A stretch of 64,000 bases of DNA from contig CAUYUJ010017871.1 of NCBI GenBank assembly GCA_963575745.1, positions 603,045 through 667,044 of the forward strand, written 5' to 3'. Every line of letters begins with the position of its first letter. Positions within the stretch are counted from its first letter, which is position 1. The notes under the pieces were generated by a model. That model ran no database searches. It worked only from the letters and a program-made list of their open reading frames with translations, and had not been told where the DNA came from. A program made the position numbers and the translations under genes. Origin of the DNA: Prorocentrum cordatum (lineage: Eukaryota; Sar; Dinophyceae; Prorocentrales; Prorocentraceae). Of this stretch, positions 51,669 to 61,905 are shown piece after piece.

Positions 51669-52582
51669 ATGGCCGCAGCGCCTCGGACCCTCGACGTCAC
51701 CGCGAGCCAAGTCTGCATCAACTTCGACGGCGACGACCACTTCCGCTGGCACCACAGGCTGCTCCTCGTCCCAGGCCATGCGCCAGGCTAGTGGGTTGCG
51801 GCGACGCCCGACGGCGAGATTCTGGTGCTGCAGCTGTCCGCCCACCTCGTGGTCGCGCTGACGCAGAACGCTCCGTTCCCGCAGTGTGTCCGCGGGAACG
51901 TCGATGCGTTCGGCGAGCTGGGCCAGGACGCTCTCGACCACCTGCGCCTCAAGGGGCGGAACCTCGCCCGCGTCTTGGGCGTCGCCTCTCCCGCCGGGCC
52001 GCCGGGTGCTCCCGTGGCTCGCTGGGTGATGGCCGACCCCGCCGTCGAGGGCTTCGGCAACGAGATCGAGGCGGGCTTGGCGGCCAACGTCGACCGCTTC
52101 CTGGCGCGCGACGCCGTGGGGATCGCGCTCATCGACGACGAGCTCGGCTTGGAGGCGGTCGAGAACGTGCAGCCCGAGGATCAGCCCCAGTGGCTGGCCG
52201 AGAAGCGGCGGGGGCCAGGGCGCGACCCTCGGGTTCTGCCGGTCCCGCCACCGACGCGTGGGAAACGAATGCAGCTGGGCGCTGTCATCTCGGCCCTGAG
52301 GCCGCAGGAGGACCCGTCTTGGCCGTTCCGCGGCCGAAGGCGCTCGCCGAGTTCTTGGAGGCGGTCGATGCGTCGGGGCTCTCGCTGACGGCGTACTGGA
52401 GGTACTGGGTGGAGCAGTCCGGCGTGGCGTGCCAGAGCGGGCCCGACTTCGAGCTGAAGGTGATCCTGGGGGTCCTCCACCATGCCCCGGTGCACGACCG
52501 GCTCGCCGTCGTGAACTCGGCGAGCTTCGAGCTGATGGCGCGCCGCGCCCTCCAGATCCAGCGTGAAGCGGTGCCCGCGTGA
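51669..52582 (+). pseudogene. DIRS-type gag-like N-terminal region
   Basis: From ATG at 51669 the peptide contains FDGDDHFRWHHRLLLVPGHA, an in-frame TAG at 51789, then WVAATPDGEILVLQLSAHLV and NAPFPQCVRGNVDAFGELGQ. A frame change near 52250 leads to AEFLEAVDASGLSLTAYWRY and ends at TGA 52580. The WHHRLLLV and WVAxTPDGE pattern is one I associate with the first domain of dinoflagellate retroelement polyproteins; this is recollection, not a search result. Its role is presumably capsid-like or RNA-binding. Confidence 0.55.
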
Positions 52583-53029
52583 CCTGTCGTTCGAGTTCCT
52601 CGACCTGATGCTGAGCGGCGAGCTGGACGAGTCGGGCGGCGCGGTGACTCGAGGTTCGACGCCTTCATCGCCGAGGAGCAGAAGATAGGCGGGATCATCC
52701 CGAAGCAGGGGCGGCTATGGCGCGAAGAGCAGGACCACGAGATGAAGACGCGCGAGAGATCCTCGGGCTCCACCGGGGCAGACAACAAGGAGCGACGGCC
52801 AAAGAAGACTTCGCCAAAGGAGGAGGCGAAGGCGAAGGCCAGACCTGGCGACGGCTGAGGGCGCCATGTCGGCGCCCTCCTGGCCCGGCGCTCCGCCAGG
52901 CCGTTCCCTCCGTCGGCGCGGCGCGGGCGGTCCTCCGAGGGGGTCTCCTCCCAGGGCCATCCTTCTCTGTTTCCTCCTCCTGAGGGCGGCCGCCTGTTCC
53001 GTGCTGCCCTGCGTGGAGAACGTGCCGCG

Positions 53030-54656
53030 TTGCCTCGGTTCCTGGCCCAGCGCGCTGCTCGTTCGGACGAGCGCGATAGGCGGACTGTCGAAGCCATCTC
53101 GTCCATCAACGCGCTCGGCAACGCCCGGGCTGGGCGGCCGCTGCTACTGCAGCCGCCAGCAAGTTGCCGCCGACTACCGCCCAGGAATCCGCGGCCAAGC
53201 GGATGCGCAGTCGCGTCCGAAATTTTGAAGCTAAGCCCTCGGACCTGGATCGCGCTTGAGCCCTGCAGGAGCTCCTTCGGTGCAAAGATCTTTACAGTGG
53301 TGCTGGGGAAGGCTCGACCCGTCACGACTACGACCCCGAGCGGCTCAACGTCTTTCGGACCTCGGCCGCCCGCCCCTATCAGGATGCGGAACGTTGCCCC
53401 ATCTCACGCGGTCGAGGCTCTGGACAATGTTGATTATGAGGTGGTGCGGCCTGCGGCGGACATCGCTCCCGACGAAGAGATCGTCGAGCTGTAGTGGGAC
53501 CCGCTGCTCAACCCGCGCTCGGAGGCGAACCGCGGGAGGCTCGTTGACTTCTTGGCCAGGATAGCGGCGCGCGGCCTGGTGGACGGTCGTCGGCGTCGGA
53601 GGGCCTGAGTCAGCACGTTCTTCGTGGCAAAGAAGAACGGGGACATCCGCATGGTCGTGGGTGCTCGACGAGCCAACCAACTCCACCGATAGCCCCCTCC
53701 AACCACTTTGGCGTCGGGGGAGGCCCTAGGTGCTATCAACCTCCTCGGCGCTGTGGATGCGTCGCCCGAGGACCTGGCCGACTTCGACGGCTGCTTCGAC
53801 TTTCTGTGCGCTGCTTCGGTGGACCTGCAGGACGGCTTCTACCAGTTCAGCGACCCTCTGGGGATCTTGGATGGGTTTCGACGTGGAGGTCACCGCGCGA
53901 GCTCGGGATCACCTCGATCTACGAGCTCGGGATCACTTGCGCTGCCGCCCCGTGGGTCGGGACGAGCTGGTCTGGCCCTGCTTTGCTGCGCTGCCGATGG
54001 GCTGGAGCTGGGCGCTCTGGACTTGCCATGAGGTCCTTGTCGACGTGACGGACACCGTGGGTCTGGCGGGCGACACGTGGGTCCTTGACAAGGCTCGCGC
54101 TCCGCAGATGCACGGTGGCCGGGTGGCCATGGCGCCGTACGTCGGCAATGGCAACATGGTCTCTTTGTCGGCGTCCCCCCTCAACGAGAGGCTCGCAGCC
54201 CTCGCGGCGGAGCTGGACCGGCGCGGGCTACGCTGGCACGGGCTCGAGTGGGCTCAGCCGGCGCTCGCCGTCCTGGGTCTCGAGCTCGACGATCGCCGTG
54301 GCCAGCTCCGACACGCTGCGAAGCGGGCGTTGCGGCTCTATCTGGCGCTGCACCGCGTCGCGCAGGTGCCCCGGCAGGCGCGCTGGCAGTTGCGGCGGGT
54401 CGTGGGGCATATCGCCCACTACTTCTCCGCGCTGCGGCCGAGCCTCAGCGCCCTCGGCGGGTGCTACGACTTCATCGGTGGAGGGCCCCTCGATCCAATG
54501 GTGCCCTACGGCGTTGTGGCCGAGCTGCGGGTGGCCGCCGGCTTGGTCTTCCTGGGCGAGGTCGACCTCTGCCGAGTCACCGATAGCTCGCTCAAGAGCT
54601 ACGCCGTCTGCCAGGTCCGCGCGCGGCCTGCTGAGGTGCTGGAGGCCAGCCGCTGA
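53030..54656 (+). pseudogene. DIRS-type reverse transcriptase (broken, active site altered)
   Basis: In frame from 53030: a linker, a stop at 53492, WDPLLNPRSEANRGRLVDFL, a second stop near 53606, then fingers motif VSTFFVAKKNGDIRMVVGAR with a third stop near 53688. Palm motif A is ASVDLQDGFYQF (Asp at 53822). A frame change near 53875 leads to CFAALPMGWSWALWTCHEVL, the usual 'LPMGxSWA' motif B. The active-site box reads PYVGNGNMV at about 54135-54160, with Gly (54144) where a catalytic Asp is expected in YVDN/YxDD. LAVLGLELDD follows at the primer-grip side. The RT is therefore dead by frame breaks and by the active-site change. Confidence 0.8.
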
Positions 54657-54899
54657 AGGAGGGGCAGAGGTTCGACGCCGCCGAGGCGCCCGTCGACCCC
54701 GCCGCGGAGGTCTTCGCGGGACGGGCCACAGGGCTCGTCCACGGCGGCGGCGACTTCGACGTCGACTCGAGGCCGCAGCTGCGCCGTGCCGCGGCGAGGC
54801 GCCGCCGCGTGGAGCTGGAGATCGGCGCCCCCCCAGCGGCCTCTCCGAGGAGCTGCTGGACCCGCGGCGCCGGCAGGAGGTGCGCCGGGGGGCCTGGCG

Positions 54900-55170
54900 G
54901 CACCCTGGGCGCATCCACGCGCCGGAGGCACGCGCGGCCGCGGTGCTCGTGCTGCGCGCCGCTGCCAGCGAGGCCTTCCGCGGCACGGAGGTCCTGGGGC
55001 TGTGCGACAACACGTCGAGCGCGTGCGCCTTCGAGAAGGGCCGGGCCACACACTGGGAGCTTCTCGCCCAGTGTCAACGCGGCCGACGAGGGCAGCCGAG
55101 CTGCCGACAGAGGAGAGCTGCTGCCTGGCCGCTACCGCGGGCGCGGGCCGCTGCTGGACCCTTCGCCTGA
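54900..55170 (+). pseudogene. RNase H domain of the DIRS-type element (broken)
   Basis: EARAAAVLVLRAAASEAFRG then TEVLGLCDNTSSACAFEKGR with the conserved Asp (55006) and THWELLAQ. The expected following piece, NAADEGSRAADRGELLPG, which resembles the usual NPSDxPSR end, lies in another frame at about 55076-55130. The frame is thus broken. Confidence 0.65.
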
Positions 55171-55174
55171 GACG

Positions 55175-55810
55175 CGCAGCGAGCTGGCGCGCGCGCGCGG
55201 CGCCGCTGCCAATGCCGGGGCACGCCCTTTCTACCTAATTACGTGGTCAGCGGTGCCCGCAGCACCCCCCGTCGGGGGCCCCGCGCCGCCGCCTTGCCCG
55301 CCAAGCGACGCGGGCGGCTATCCTCTCAAGAGACGGAGTCAGTTAAGCAGTCCCCCTCTCCCCTCATCTTCCTCTACTCTGCCCCATTTGTCTGCGGGCG
55401 CCCTCGACGGCCACCGCGCCGCCGCCGCTGTCGAGTTCGACGTCGGCGACCTCGCCGCAGTCTGATCTCGCGCTGCCGCTGCCTGGCCTGAACGACTGCC
55501 CCCCCGGGGCCGCTCATCGTCGACGACACCGTCATGCTCTGCTTGCCGCCGCTGCCCCGCGGGCCTGGATGGGCACCTTCGCGAAAGAGATCAACAGCCA
55601 CGGGAGCCCGCCTTCGACGCCGCCGCGCCCCGCTGCTGGCTGCCGCTGCCCCGCGGGCCTGGATGGGTACTTTCGCGAACGAGACCAACGGCCACGGGGG
55701 CCCAGGGGTCGCTCGCCACCTTCGACGCCGCCGCGCGTCGCTGCTGGCTGCCGCCCCCCAGGCCTGGGCGGGCCGTCTCGATCCCATGCTAGTCACATAC
55801 ATCAGCGACC
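55175..55810. other. Linker of the DIRS-type element with a ~110-bp direct repeat
   Basis: Between RNase H and the methyltransferase-like module. 55545-55640 and 55650-55755 are direct repeats ('gccgctgccccgcgggcctg', 'gatgggcaccttcgcgaaag' / 'gatgggtactttcgcgaacg'). No domain was recognised. Confidence 0.5.
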
Positions 55811-55813
55811 ATC

Positions 55814-56695
55814 TTGGGGCTCGGGAACCAGATAAGTTGCCTCGAAAGCCTCGAGACGTCTAGGGAAACCTGGCGTCTTGGAGATCGTCTGGGCTGCGCG
55901 CGACTCACGGGGGCGGCCCGTGAGGCAGGCCTCAAGTGTTTGGCGTCGATCGACGTCCGTCGAGGTCTCCACGGTGACCTCGCTCGCCTGGGCCTCCGAC
56001 GTATGGTTGAATCTTGGCTCGAGCGAGGCCTGGTCTGGTGGGTCCAGATCGGCCCCCCCTGCGCGCGCCGGGCGCCTGCCGGCGGCCTGCGAGAGCCAGA
56101 GCCTGCTGACCGCCTCTTCGTCGACTTCACGCGGCGGCTGCTGCGAATCTGTCGGCAGCGAGGCGCCCGCGTCACCTTCGAGAGCCCTCGGGACAGTCGG
56201 GCGTGAAGCTACCCGCCGTTGGCCCGCGAGCTGCGGCGGCTGCGCTGGCCGAAGTTCGCGTTCGATCGCTGCCGCTTCGGGGCGCCTTTCAAGAATCCGA
56301 ACGCCCTGGCTAAATCATTCGCGGCGCAGGGCGCCGTGGGCCTGCGCTGTGTCTGCCAGGGTCGCCACCGCGTGGAGCTGCAGGGCAAGGTTCGTCATCC
56401 TGTTCGAGGCTGGGTCTGGCGCGCAACGCTGGCAGGCGCCAACCTGCCAGCCTGGCGCCGCGCTGCGGTGCTGCCTGCTGCGGAGGATGCCCCGCCGAGC
56501 GTCTGGGGCCGCTCGGGGCTCGCCGACTGGGTGCGTTGGGATCGCGCGATGGCGAGCGCGGCTGGCGCCCCAGAGCCCGCCGCCCCCGCCGGCGCGACAA
56601 TCTGCCCGCGGAGGTTCCGCTTCCCCGGGCGAGACTCCTGGCCGAGCGCGCTCGACCCGAAGCCGCGGCGCCACGGGGCGGGGGCGCGCTGCTGA
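55814..56695 (+). pseudogene. Cytosine-5-methyltransferase-like module of the DIRS-type element
   Basis: A frame from 55814 with VWWVQIGPPCARRAP at 56036-56080, where GPPC is the pattern of the catalytic motif IV of C5 DNA methyltransferases (Cys at 56060). It is followed by VTFESPRDSR at 56174-56203, like the FENP-type motif after it. A TGA at 56204 interrupts, and the same frame resumes with SYPPLARELRRLRWPKFAFD and a conserved CVCQGRHRVELQGKVRHPVR. The module is shorter than a full methyltransferase and no AdoMet-binding FxGxG motif is obvious, so its enzymatic status is doubtful. Confidence 0.6.
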
Positions 56696-56831
56696 CGCTG
56701 AAGGCGCGAGCCCGAGGGCCTGGTCGTCGCGACGACCTCGGGGCGCCGTGGATGCCTCGCCTCCGCCGCCGCCAGAGCCCCGCCCCGACGCTGGACACCG
56801 CCGGCCGCTGCGGGTGCCGTGCGCTGAGGCC

Positions 56832-57917
56832 GTGGCGAAGCGCCAGCGGCGGGCCGCGTCCGCAGCCCGCGCCGACGTCTCGCTCGCCGGGCGGAGCTGG
56901 GCGCCAGGCGAGTACCTGCGCCTCGCGAGGCTACGGCCAGCCGCGCGCGACGCCTATGAGGCTGCTGTGGCAGAGCTCGAGGGCTTCGCCTCGTCGGTGG
57001 GGCTGCGGCTTGACTCGGTCGACGCCGCAGACAACACAATCAACTTGTACTGCGAGGCTCTCTTCTTCGCCGGCGAGCCCGTCTATCTTGCCCAGAACGC
57101 CCTCTACGGGCTCTGCAAGATCCGTGGTTGGTCTGCTGCTCGCCCGCACTTCCAGAACCCAAAGGGCGCCCTGGACGGCTGGGCGGCGAAACAGCCAGCC
57201 TCGGTACGGCTGCCACCGCCTTGGGACGCCGAGCTGCCCGTGGTGATGCGATTCGCAGGAGGCCCGTTGCTACAAGCTCTGACGGCGTTGGCGGTTCTGG
57301 TGCAGTTTGACATGTATTTGAGGCCTAGTGAAGTTCTGTCCCTCGAAGTCTCGCACATCGCCGGCGACCGACGGATTTTTGACCAGCCGCGATCTGGCAG
57401 GCAGGAAATGGCTACCATTATCGCGCCTATCGGCCACGACGATGCAAAGCCTGCGAAGAATCGCGATTTTGATTGCACCGTCGTCGCTGGATCTAGCTTT
57501 CCGGTTCGCCGAATGTGCCCTGATATCTTACTTGCTCTCCAAGCCCGTTCCCGATCGCGTTCGCCCCCTGTGTCCCTCCTTTTCGCCCCTCTCACTCTTG
57601 CTGTGTACGAAAAGTTTCTCCGAGAGGCTGCGTTTGAGGCTGGCGTACACGACCTTCTCAGCGTGCCCCACCAGCTTCGACACTGCGGCCCGTCCCACGA
57701 TGCCCTTCACGCCGTCCGTGGTTTTGAGCGCATCCAAGCTCGTGGCAGATGGCGGATCGCCTCTAGTGTTCGGGCGTACGAAAAGCATGGCACGCTGCTC
57801 CGCCAGACGTCGAAGCTCACACGCGAGCAACGTGCGCAGTGCAACTCATTTAATGCTCGTGCCGTTCCTGCCGTCTTGAAGCGTGTCGCCTCCGTGGAAC
57901 ATCCCATTGTAAGCTGA
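56832..57917 (+). CDS. Tyrosine recombinase of the DIRS-type element, catalytic residues intact
   Basis: The frame is open from 55878 to TAA-less TGA at 57915. The recombinase proper begins around 56832. The core-binding part reads ARDAYEAAVAELEGFASSVG and INLYCEALFFAGEPVYLAQN. The catalytic part has FDMYLRPSEVLSLEV (Arg at 57321), PHQLRHCGPSHD (His 57669, Arg 57678), QARGRWRIASS (Trp 57750) and VRAYEKHG (Tyr 57777), the expected R-HxxR-W-Y set of tyrosine recombinases. Its role would be cutting and joining circular DNA intermediates of the element into the genome. Unlike the RT it has no stop or obvious active-site change, so it could still act if it were translated. No start codon was fixed. 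Confidence 0.8.
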   Translation: MAKRQRRAASAARADVSLAGRSWAPGEYLRLARLRPAARDAYEAAVAELEGFASSVGLRLDSVDAADNTINLYCEALFFAGEPVYLAQNALYGLCKIRGWSAARPHFQNPKGALDGWAAKQPASVRLPPPWDAELPVVMRFAGGPLLQALTALAVLVQFDMYLRPSEVLSLEVSHIAGDRRIFDQPRSGRQEMATIIAPIGHDDAKPAKNRDFDCTVVAGSSFPVRRMCPDILLALQARSRSRSPPVSLLFAPLTLAVYEKFLREAAFEAGVHDLLSVPHQLRHCGPSHDALHAVRGFERIQARGRWRIASSVRAYEKHGTLLRQTSKLTREQRAQCNSFNARAVPAVLKRVASVEHPIVS

Positions 57918-57919
57918 CT

Positions 57920-58700
57920 CGTTAAAGACCCTCCCGCCCTCCCAAAGACATCTGATATTGGTATGGGACGTGTGGCAAATATTGGGTTTAATGGTCTGCT
58001 GTGCTCTGTGCCCGGTTTTGTGCCCTCCGTGGAGGCCCGCGGCACTTGCTCGAAGGATGTGAATGAAAGGTGGCATTTCACTTTTTTCGCCTTGTATCGC
58101 ACTGGCTACGCCATTGCAGGTCCTTAGTTGCTTGGGCTGCCTCCCCACACATCACCCTGCCGCCTGGGGGGAGAGGCGCGGTGAGCAATTAAAACTTATT
58201 GTTTGTTTCCCGGGACATGGACCGTGACCAAGACCAGCATCGACACGCTCCCGCGGCATCCTGGTCATGGCCCCCGTGCTTCCCTCCGTGCTCGCGCCCC
58301 ACCTGGGATGCCCAGGTTCATGGCCGCCTCCCTCGAGGGAAGAAGCCTCGGGGACCACGACCTGGCTGCCACGGGACCCCGCCGACGCCGACGCTGCTGC
58401 TGGTCGCGGTCCACGCCCGCCGTCGCCGATCCGCGAGTGTGATCCACGATTTGACGCTGACCAAGACGGACGGTGACCGAGATCGACACCGACGTTCCGC
58501 GTTCCGTCTTGGCCATGATCCTCGCGTGTCTCCCCCACCCGTTTCCTGCAGTCCTCGGCACCCCTTCTCGCTCACTGCCCCCCCGCTGCCCCAGAGCCAA
58601 CACAATCTCCTGGCGGGCAGCTGCGCGGTGAGCGGACCCAGCGGGGCCGCCTTCGGGCCAACTATCCTGCAATCGGGGAAGCTGCTCTCGCCGAGCTTCT
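57920..58700. other. Intergenic region, no gene recognised
   Basis: Contains the 3' flank of the retroelement, including the AT-rich 'gagcaattaaaacttattg' at 58178, and a GAC-rich part with repeated 'gaccgtgaccaagac' and 'gacgctgaccaagacggacg' words (58210-58480). No terminal repeat was identified. Confidence 0.4.
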
Positions 58701-58804
58701 GGTCGTGGTCCTCGTGGGGGACCGCCTGCTGGGGAGCCCAGGGCCCAGGACGGAGTCGGATCGGCGATCGAGAGGAATCGGACCAGCGGAGATCGGCAGC
58801 CAAG

Positions 58805-60142
58805 TCAGGAGACGTCGAATCGGCGGCGATCGGCGAGCCAGTGAGGTCTCCGCTGAGAAACCGAACTCCGAGTCGGAGTCCGAAGTCGCGTCGGAATCGG
58901 AGTCGGAATCGACTCGAGTCGGAGCAATCGAAAGGAGCCCTGCGCCTGGGCGCCGGGGTCGCCCTGCGCCTGGGCGCTGGGGTCGAGCCTCGAGTACCCC
59001 GAGGCGGCCACCCCGCCACCCTTCTCGCTCTGGGTCTCCAGGGCCAGAGACTCGCCCTCGAGGATCCAGTTCTGGACCGCGGCTGGCACCACCTTCCAGC
59101 GCAGGTCCGCGCAGGCGGTGGCGAGAGAGAGGGCGATCAGGAAGAGGCTCGTGAGGAAGAACAGGACGACCGGCGCCGCAGTGAAGCACAGCATGGACAT
59201 CGCTGCGACGAACGCACCGCGCACGTCGCCCGCGACGCCGCCGACGTACATGAAGATGCCCACGCACGCCATGAGCATCCACGACGCCAGCGCGCAGTTG
59301 TCCACGAAGCTCGTGTGGGGGCCGGCGAAGATCGTGGCGACGCCCAGGGCGAGGAGTCCCAGCACGACAGCCGCGTGAAGGGCCATCCACGCGACCGGCG
59401 CGTTGTACGCAGCGGTGTAAGGCAGCGCGGCGAGGTAGAAGGCTAGCAGGATCTTGCCGACCACCTCCGCGGGCCACCGCCAGGCGACCCTGTCCGTCCA
59501 GTCGAAGCACGCGCCCAGGCGGCCGGAGGTGCACGCCCCCGAGAGCTGCCCCGCGCTGACCCGCAGCTCCACCCGGCCCAGCTCGTCCTCCAGCTCCTCC
59601 AGCGCCTGCGCCGGCACCGCGCAGTCGATCCAGGGCAGGCCGGCCACCCCAGCGATGCGGCCGTTGCGGCCGCCCCCCATGTACACGAACTTCGTCGTCG
59701 CGCGGATCGGGTGAGCGAACATGACGGGGGTGAACTTCGGGCGCTTTTCCTGCTCCACCTCGGCACCGCCGCCGTACTTCCGGGAAGCGGGCTGCCCGTG
59801 CCAGACGCCGATGTCTGTCTCGGCGCGAACGAGGCCCGTCTTCAGGCCCTCCCCAGACTTGAACGAAGCCCGCTTCTCGCTGTTCTTCCGGGCGAGCTCC
59901 TGATTCTTGTCGGCGCGCTCGCGCTCGACGCGCTCCGACGGCAACTTCGAGAGGTCGTCGTCGATGGACTCGTGCTTGCTCGTGGAGCCCGCCTTGCCCC
60001 AGGGGCCGGGCTCCCACACCAGGCCCCAGGCGCCGGCACTCAGGGCGCTCTCCCGCCCGGGAGAGCCGCGGTGCTCGATCTCGGAGATGGTGGCCGCCGT
60101 GGGAGAGAACGACCAGCCTCGGGCGGCGACGCGCCCGACCCC
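58805..60142 (-). CDS. Multi-pass membrane protein, exon 3 (last visible exon)
   Basis: Minus-strand exon of 446 codons after a plausible acceptor CGGCAG|GGGGTC (60143/60142). The join to exon 2 keeps the frame. It starts with a soluble, Lys/Glu-rich part (ISEIEHRGS, SKLPSERVERERADKNQELA, KFTPVMFAHPIRATTKFVYM) that holds GGGRNGRIAG. Then come about four hydrophobic segments: EVVGKILLAFYLAALPYTAA, ALHAAVVLGLLALGVATIF, CALASWMLMACVGIFMYVGG, and MLCFTAAPVVLFFLTSLFLI with ALSLATA. A Ser/Thr/Arg-rich tail of about 60 residues ends at a TGA (58805), which may be read past if another donor lies there. No known family is recognised. A channel or transporter is possible but unproven. Confidence 0.7.
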   Translation of the reverse strand, partial: GVGRVAARGWSFSPTAATISEIEHRGSPGRESALSAGAWGLVWEPGPWGKAGSTSKHESIDDDLSKLPSERVERERADKNQELARKNSEKRASFKSGEGLKTGLVRAETDIGVWHGQPASRKYGGGAEVEQEKRPKFTPVMFAHPIRATTKFVYMGGGRNGRIAGVAGLPWIDCAVPAQALEELEDELGRVELRVSAGQLSGACTSGRLGACFDWTDRVAWRWPAEVVGKILLAFYLAALPYTAAYNAPVAWMALHAAVVLGLLALGVATIFAGPHTSFVDNCALASWMLMACVGIFMYVGGVAGDVRGAFVAAMSMLCFTAAPVVLFFLTSLFLIALSLATACADLRWKVVPAAVQNWILEGESLALETQSEKGGGVAASGYSRLDPSAQAQGDPGAQAQGSFRLLRLESIPTPIPTRLRTPTRSSVSQRRPHWLADRRRFDVS

Positions 60143-60182
60143 CTGCCGCTTCTGCCGCGTCGACGGGAGGAGGCGGGGCCTC

Positions 60183-60385
60183 CCCCTCCTCCTGCTCCAT
60201 CTCCTCCGCCTCCTGCTCCTCCTCTTCCTCCTCCTCCTCCTGCTCCTCCTCCTCCTCCTGCTCCTCCTCCTCCTCCTCCTGCTGCTCCTCCTCCTGCTCC
60301 ATCTCCTCCTCCTCCTCCTCGTCCTCCTCCTCTTCCTCCTCCTGCTCCTCCTCCTGCTCCTCCTCCTGCTCCTCCTCCCCCTCCG
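60183..60385. repeat. CTC/CTG microsatellite
   Basis: (CTC)n with CTGCTC interruptions on the plus strand, directly upstream (in gene sense) of the exon 3 acceptor. Confidence 0.9.
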
Positions 60386-60654
60386 CGTAATAAGAATGCG
60401 CGTAACAAGGATGCGCGGTAAGGATGCAGGGGGCCCTGGAAGGCGGGCGAGCGAGCGGCCATGTCGACATTCGGCGGGCGGAGCGCGGCCAGCAAAAGCG
60501 GCTCAGGATGGGCAGGAGGGGAAGGATGAAAGGGGCACCCGTGGGACGGTTGCCCATCCTTCCTATGCGGTGCTCGGACTTCGCCGCGTGCTCGACGAAC
60601 TCCGAACCCTGTCCCCGCCGCCCATCGAGTTGCCTGAATCGTGCATCGGCGAGG

Positions 60655-60870
60655 GTACGGCGAGTTAGTGCCGTGTCGGCCCCAGCGTTGGTTCCTGACG
60701 CCGCGGTGATCGTTCAACCTTGAACGATCGGTCGCTTCCGAAACGTCGGATCGTTCAACATCGACCGATTCCAGGTCGCCGGCGGCGTTCAGCGTTGAAC
60801 AACGACGCCGGGGTCGCCGCCAGTCTACACGACGCGAATCGAACGTACTTCTCTCTCCTCGGAGTACCCT
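60655..60870 (+). repeat. Dispersed ~220-bp repeat, copy 2
   Basis: Counterpart of 29113-29335: 'tacggcgagttagtgcc', 'tgacgccgcggtgatcgt', 'cggatcgttcaacatcgacc', 'gttcagcgttgaac', 'ggggtcgccgccagtctaca', 'gacgcgaatcgaacgtac'. Inside it are GATCGTTCAACCTTGAACGATC-like inverted words. Confidence 0.6.
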
Positions 60871-60892
60871 CATGAGGTTTTTAGTTGTTAGG

Positions 60893-61495
60893 GCCCTCCT
60901 CCTCCTCCTCCTCCTCCTCCTCCTCCTCCTCCTCCTCCTCCTCCTCCTCCTCCTCCTCCTCCTCCTCCTCCTCCTCCTCCTCCTCCTCCTCCTCCTCCTC
61001 CTCCTCCTCCTCCTCCTCCTCCTCCTCCTCCTCCTCCTCCTCCTCCTCCTCCTCCTCCTCCTCCTCCTCCTCCTCCTCCTCCTCTCTCTCCTCCTCCTCC
61101 TCCTCCTCCTCCTCCTCCTCCTCCTCCTCCTCCTCCTCCTCCTCCCCTCCTCCTCCTCCTCCTCCTCCTCCTCCTCCTCCTCCTCCTCCTCCTCCTCCCC
61201 TCCTCCTCCTCCTCCTCCTCCTCCCGCCCCTCCTCCTCCTCTTCCTCGTTCTCCTCCTTCTCCTCCCTCCCCCTCGTCTTCCTCCTCCTCCTCCTCCTCC
61301 TCCCTCCTCCTCCTCCTCCCGCCCCTCCTCCTCCTCCTTCTCCTCCTCCTCCCCCTTCTCCTTCTCCTCTCTCCTCCTCTTCCTCCTCCTCCTCCTCCTC
61401 CCCGCCCCTCCTCCTCCTCCGCCTTCACCTCCATCTCTCCTCCTCCTCCTCCTCCTCCTCCTCCTCCTCCTCCTCCTCCTCGTCCTCCCCCTCCC
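60893..61495. repeat. (CTC)n microsatellite, very long
   Basis: About 600 bp. The first 190 bp (to 61083) are an uninterrupted (CTC)n run; later parts have CTCTCTC and CCCCTC interruptions. This is the longest pure trinucleotide run in the window. Confidence 0.98.
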
Positions 61496-61709
61496 TCAGG
61501 GATCGAATCTCGCCGCCGACCAGCCTGGCAGAGACGCCAGGAAGTCCAGGAGGGCGGACGGCAGCGCCGTGGCGATGCGGACTGCGCTCGAGCAGGCCAG
61601 GCGCGCCCTGCTGCTCGAGGGGGCCCCCTCGGCCGCCTGGCTTTCTTTGCGGGCCCTGCCGTAGGTGGCCACCTGGACGACGAAAACAAACGGGGCGATC
61701 GTTAGATGT

Positions 61710-61905
61710 TGGCGGCGAGCGAGGCGTGGGGAGTTTCGGGTTCGAAGTTCGAATTCGAGATTTTTAGCTTCTTGGCGGTCTGCCGCCCTCGGGATGCGTT
61801 CCAGCGGCTGCGCCTCGCCAAGAGCGTTTCGGAGATGCCCAGATCGTCCCGAACGGCCGCCTCAGACCCGAGGTATGAACCGAAAACTGAACTCGGCGGC
61901 GAGCG
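61710..61905 (+). repeat. Dispersed ~200-bp repeat, copy 2
   Basis: Counterpart of 44326-44530, beginning TTGGCGGCGAGCGAGG and ending CGAAAACTGAACTCGG, then running straight into the TIR element at 61893, whose left end is again GGCGGCGAGCGAGG. Confidence 0.8.

Larger units (their letters stand above)
51669..57917 (+). mobile_element. Degraded DIRS-type tyrosine-recombinase retroelement
   Basis: One element on the plus strand with modules in the order gag-like (51669-52582), reverse transcriptase (53030-54656), RNase H (about 54900-55170), cytosine-methyltransferase-like (55814-56695) and tyrosine recombinase (to 57917). DIRS elements are known for RT-RH-methyltransferase-YR organisation and for having no LTR integrase. 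Many frame changes and in-frame stops show that this copy cannot make a full polyprotein, yet the recombinase end is intact. Terminal repeats were not located, so the outer limits are unknown. Confidence 0.75.

Noticed and set aside
58662-60557. A 631-codon minus frame overlapping exon 3
   Set aside because: It is the +1 shadow of the membrane-protein exon; hydrophobic segments appear only in the other frame.
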